Of a stretch of DNA of 25,759 bases, positions 23,592 through 25,759 are shown one piece after another. How positions within the stretch are numbered: position 1 is the stretch's first letter; every line of letters begins with the position of its first letter. Under the pieces are notes generated by a model, which had not been told where the DNA came from, searched no databases, and saw only the letters and a list, made by a program, of their open reading frames with translations. The DNA comes from Gonapodya sp. JEL0774 (taxonomy: Eukaryota; Monoblepharomycota; Monoblepharidomycetes; Monoblepharidales; Gonapodyaceae). A program made the translations under genes and the position numbers. Location of the stretch: positions 1 through 25,759 of the forward strand of contig JADIIX010000203.1 in NCBI GenBank assembly GCA_027604505.1. Reading direction: 5' to 3'.

Positions 23592-25759
23592 CTAAAACAG
23601 AGAAGCTTGAGGAACTTGATACTGATTGTAACCCCCTTGTTGCTGGAACGGTCCAGGTTGCATTGCCTGCGGATACCCCTGCACTTGCTGCTGTTGGAAC
23701 GCCATGGGATCCCCAAACGATCCGAACCCCGCGCCCCCACCGATCGCCGTCGAGTTAGTTTGGAACACTTGAGGCGACTGAGCCTGCCGCTGCAGTTCCA
23801 AGAGCGAGGGACCCTTGTTCTGGCTGTTGCTGGGCCACTGTTGTGATCCCACCGCGACAGACGAGGTCTGGAAGGGGTTTTTGCTCGAGGTAGGAGATCC
23901 AAAGGCACCCGAGGCCCCTTGTTGCGGATTTGACACGAGAGCCTGCGGGTTCAGGTTCACAAGTGAGTCGATCCCCCACGCGCTCGATGTGCCGGCCTAT
24001 CTCACACACACACACACACACACACACCACAAAAAAGGCACGTAGAAAGTCATATGAGCACGTGTCAAAGACACACCAGAACCCAACTTACGTTGTTTTG
24101 TACTTGCTGCGCCGCCACACCTCCGTTCCCATAAAAGTTACCGCTCGAGATTGGCGCTTGCTGAGGTGACGACACAGACGCGAAAAGGTCGATCGGTTGC
24201 TGCTGGGACACGGGTGCGCCAAATGGATTGGCCGAGCTACCCGAAAGGGAAGTCTGCGATATGCTGGAGGCAAACCTGCGTCGAGTCAAGTCATGCATGC
24301 TCCGTCAGCCAAACCAGCCCAAACAAGATTCTCTCTCTTCCAAACAAAAACAAACAAAACAAAAAAGGGGGGAAAGAGAGAGAGAGAAACAAAAGGAAAA
24401 GAAATGGGCCACAATCCCCAACTCACCCCGGCGCCTGCTGCTGACGATTGGTGGCAAGGTTCGCAAAGGGGTCTATTTGCGCGGTGTTGCGGGCGAGTTG
24501 GGTGTTGGATGCGGTTTGAGGACCCGTGTTCTGCGTCAGGTCCCAAAGAAGAGAAGAAGACACGTCGCGTCAGACCACGTCGATCCAAGGAGGGATCTAC
24601 TCACCCCCCCTCCCCCCACATCCCCGCACGGACGACGAGCCATCCCCGCATCGCATCACACCACCCACCTGGTTCGACAACGGCGCGACCACCGGCGACT
24701 GCGCAGCGCCGAACGGGTTGCCCTGCTGCCCCGGGAACCCGCCAGCTTGTCCAAACGGATTGAATCCTTGCTGCTGCTGCGGGCCGCCGAAACCCTGCTG
24801 CTGGCTTCCGTACAGTCCGATACCGTACGAGTCGAAGTTGGTCTGCTGCTGCTGCTGGGGTGGGTAAGGTTGCTGCTGCCCTGCGAACCCGCCTCCGAAA
24901 AAGTCCACCTGCGACGCGGACTGCTGCAAGTACTGCTGCTGCTGCTGCTGCTGCTGGAGCATCTGCTGCTGCTGGCGACGTCGCATTTCTTCTTCCTGGA
25001 GTCGCCTCTGCTCCTCCTCGTGCCGACGGCGGGATTCGTCCTCGTCGCGAGAGAGCTGCATGGCGCGTTGCACGTCGGCTTCCCTGTTCACCAACCGAGC
25101 ACCGAGTCACCGAGCGCAAAGCAGAGCAAAACCAGAGAGGTGCAAAAGGGTCAGCGCACGGGGATGCGGGGTCGGACGGATGGCAACGAGCGTGGCAGGC
25201 ACGCTCCCCTTCTCCCATGAACCGTATCCCAGTTCGCCCCCTCACGCACTCCCGAACCCAACGTCAATCCAGCGTTGATCCAGCCCCAATCTGCACCTCA
25301 AATACCCTAACCTGATGTAACCTGGATCCAACCCCAACCCCCACCCCAACAGACACCAACTACCCAACCTCAACCTCCAATTCCCGACCCCCCCACCCCC
25401 CCGCACCTCCCCAACTCACTCTTTCGACACTCTCTCCATCTCCCTGTCCCTCTCCGCCCTCCTCCTCTCGTCCAATTCCGCCGTCCTCCTACTCTCCTCT
25501 AACGCCCTCTGCAACTCCGCATCGTCCCCACTCGCCGCGGCCTGCCTCTCCCTCTCCCTCTCCCTCTCCCTTTCCCTCTCTCTCTCTCTCTCCCTGTCCA
25601 TATCGTCGTTGTACGATCCAGACCGCGGGCTCGAACTCCGGTACCCGTAGTCGCTGTAGGAACCCGCAGTGCCTCGGCCGCGGTTCTTGCGCTCGTCTTT
25701 GAGGCGGGACTCGTCGGCGAGGAGGGACGTGATGTCGCGGGACTTTTCGCGGACTGGGA
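23592..25759 (-). CDS. ENT1: Epsin-type endocytic adaptor, N-terminus cut by the window edge
   Basis: Visible exons are 25759-25420 (partial), 25083-24669, 24530-24427, 24263-24092 and 23996-23592, giving 477 residues plus the stop. The first residues (VREKSRDITSLLADESRLKDER) match the end of an ENTH domain, the PtdIns(4,5)P2-binding module. Two ubiquitin-interacting motifs follow, AELQRALEESRR and ADVQRAMQLSRDED, with their conserved Ala and Ser. After a Glu/Arg/Gln-rich helical stretch and polyglutamine comes a Gln/Gly/Pro-rich tail with one DPF (IDPFANL, AP-2-like binding) and four NPF motifs (FNPFGQ, GNPFGA, ANPFGA, KNPFQT; EH-domain binding). The protein ends in Phe. Epsins recruit ubiquitinated cargo to clathrin-coated pits. 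A clear clathrin box was not seen; LLELQ is only partial. ENT1 versus ENT2 cannot be told apart. Confidence 0.9.
24003..24027. repeat. (CA)12 microsatellite in an epsin intron
   Basis: Twelve CA units on the plus strand, read as (TG)12 in the epsin transcript. They end just before the GAGATAG acceptor of the last exon at 23996, so the repeat takes the place of a normal polypyrimidine tract. Confidence 0.95.
24933..24974 (-). repeat. CAG-type polyglutamine tract in epsin
   Basis: Nearly pure CTG runs on the plus strand encode QQQQ-M-L-QQQQQQQQ on the minus strand, with further Gln runs at 24765-24780 and 24843-24880. Such tracts are prone to length change. Confidence 0.9.
25084..25419 (-). 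other. Long G-rich intron of epsin
   Basis: At 336 bp this is the longest confidently placed intron in the window. On the sense (minus) strand it carries many G runs: GGGGTGGGGGTTGGGG near 25330-25350 and GGGGGGGTGGGGGGG near 25388-25402. These satisfy the usual G-quadruplex pattern of four G3+ tracts with short loops. It ends at a GTGAACAG acceptor. Confidence 0.7.
25545..25595 (-). repeat. Coding (GA)-rich microsatellite giving an Arg-Glu dipeptide run
   Basis: The minus-strand frame reads (RE)8R between the ENTH end and the first ubiquitin-interacting motif of epsin. Codons alternate AGA/AGG with GAG, so the DNA is a near-perfect GA repeat. It probably forms a charged single alpha helix. 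Confidence 0.9.

Noticed and set aside
23592-23830. Classical clathrin box in the epsin tail
   Set aside because: LLELQ (about 23797-23811) lacks the acidic residue at the last position of the consensus, so it is not called.
24228-25220. 330-codon plus-strand open frame opposite epsin
   Set aside because: Leu/Arg/Pro-rich composition comes from antisense CTG repeats of the epsin polyglutamine region. The minus strand encodes recognisable UIM, DPF and NPF motifs.

Overview
This is a nuclear, intron-dense eukaryotic window. Most introns are about 50-110 bp with GTRNGN donors and YAG acceptors. The gene set points to a flagellated fungus, most likely Chytridiomycota or a relative: a SPEF2/CPC1-type central-pair protein, katanin p60, a membrane-anchored RNF5/RNF185 ubiquitin ligase, and fungal-type DNA polymerase delta, COA1, farnesyltransferase alpha and epsin. 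The lineage is inferred from this set; no marker in the window fixes the species.

Layout, left to right. 1-686: the end of a PIF/Harbinger-like DNA transposon, with a Myb/SANT-like gene on the minus strand, three copies of a 14-bp palindrome and a probable terminal repeat. 1282-2992 (+): RNF5/RNF185-like RING ligase, 4 exons. 3233-10815 (+): SPEF2/CPC1 ortholog, about 23 exons. 10832-11431 (-): COA1-like mitochondrial assembly factor, 3 exons, converging on SPEF2 with a 16-bp gap. 11532-16147 (-): DNA polymerase delta catalytic subunit, 22 exons, rebuilt completely to 1099 residues. 16473-19276 (-): katanin p60 AAA ATPase, 12 exons including an 11-nt last exon. 19277-22103: a gene-poor stretch holding a frameshifted TPR fragment (about 20192-20641, +) and some weak open frames. 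22104-23497 (-): farnesyltransferase/geranylgeranyltransferase-I alpha subunit, 7 exons. 23592-25759 (-): epsin, lacking most of its ENTH domain because the window ends.

Exon boundaries were derived by hand from splice consensus, phase continuity and remembered family alignments. For POL3, katanin, FNTA, COA1, RNF5 and the visible part of epsin every junction keeps frame. In SPEF2 three junctions (exon 1/2, exon 2/3, exon 12/13) stay unresolved.

Functionally most of these are unlinked housekeeping genes: replication, ER-associated ubiquitination, complex IV assembly, prenylation, endocytosis. SPEF2 (axonemal central apparatus) and katanin (microtubule severing) are the two microtubule/flagellum-linked genes and flank the COA1-POL3 pair. 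I saw no rRNA, tRNA, CRISPR array or bacterial-type operon, and no convincing undescribed multi-gene system. The most unusual elements are the transposon end with its palindromes, the degenerate P-loop in SPEF2, two 57-nt stop-free introns and the katanin microexon.
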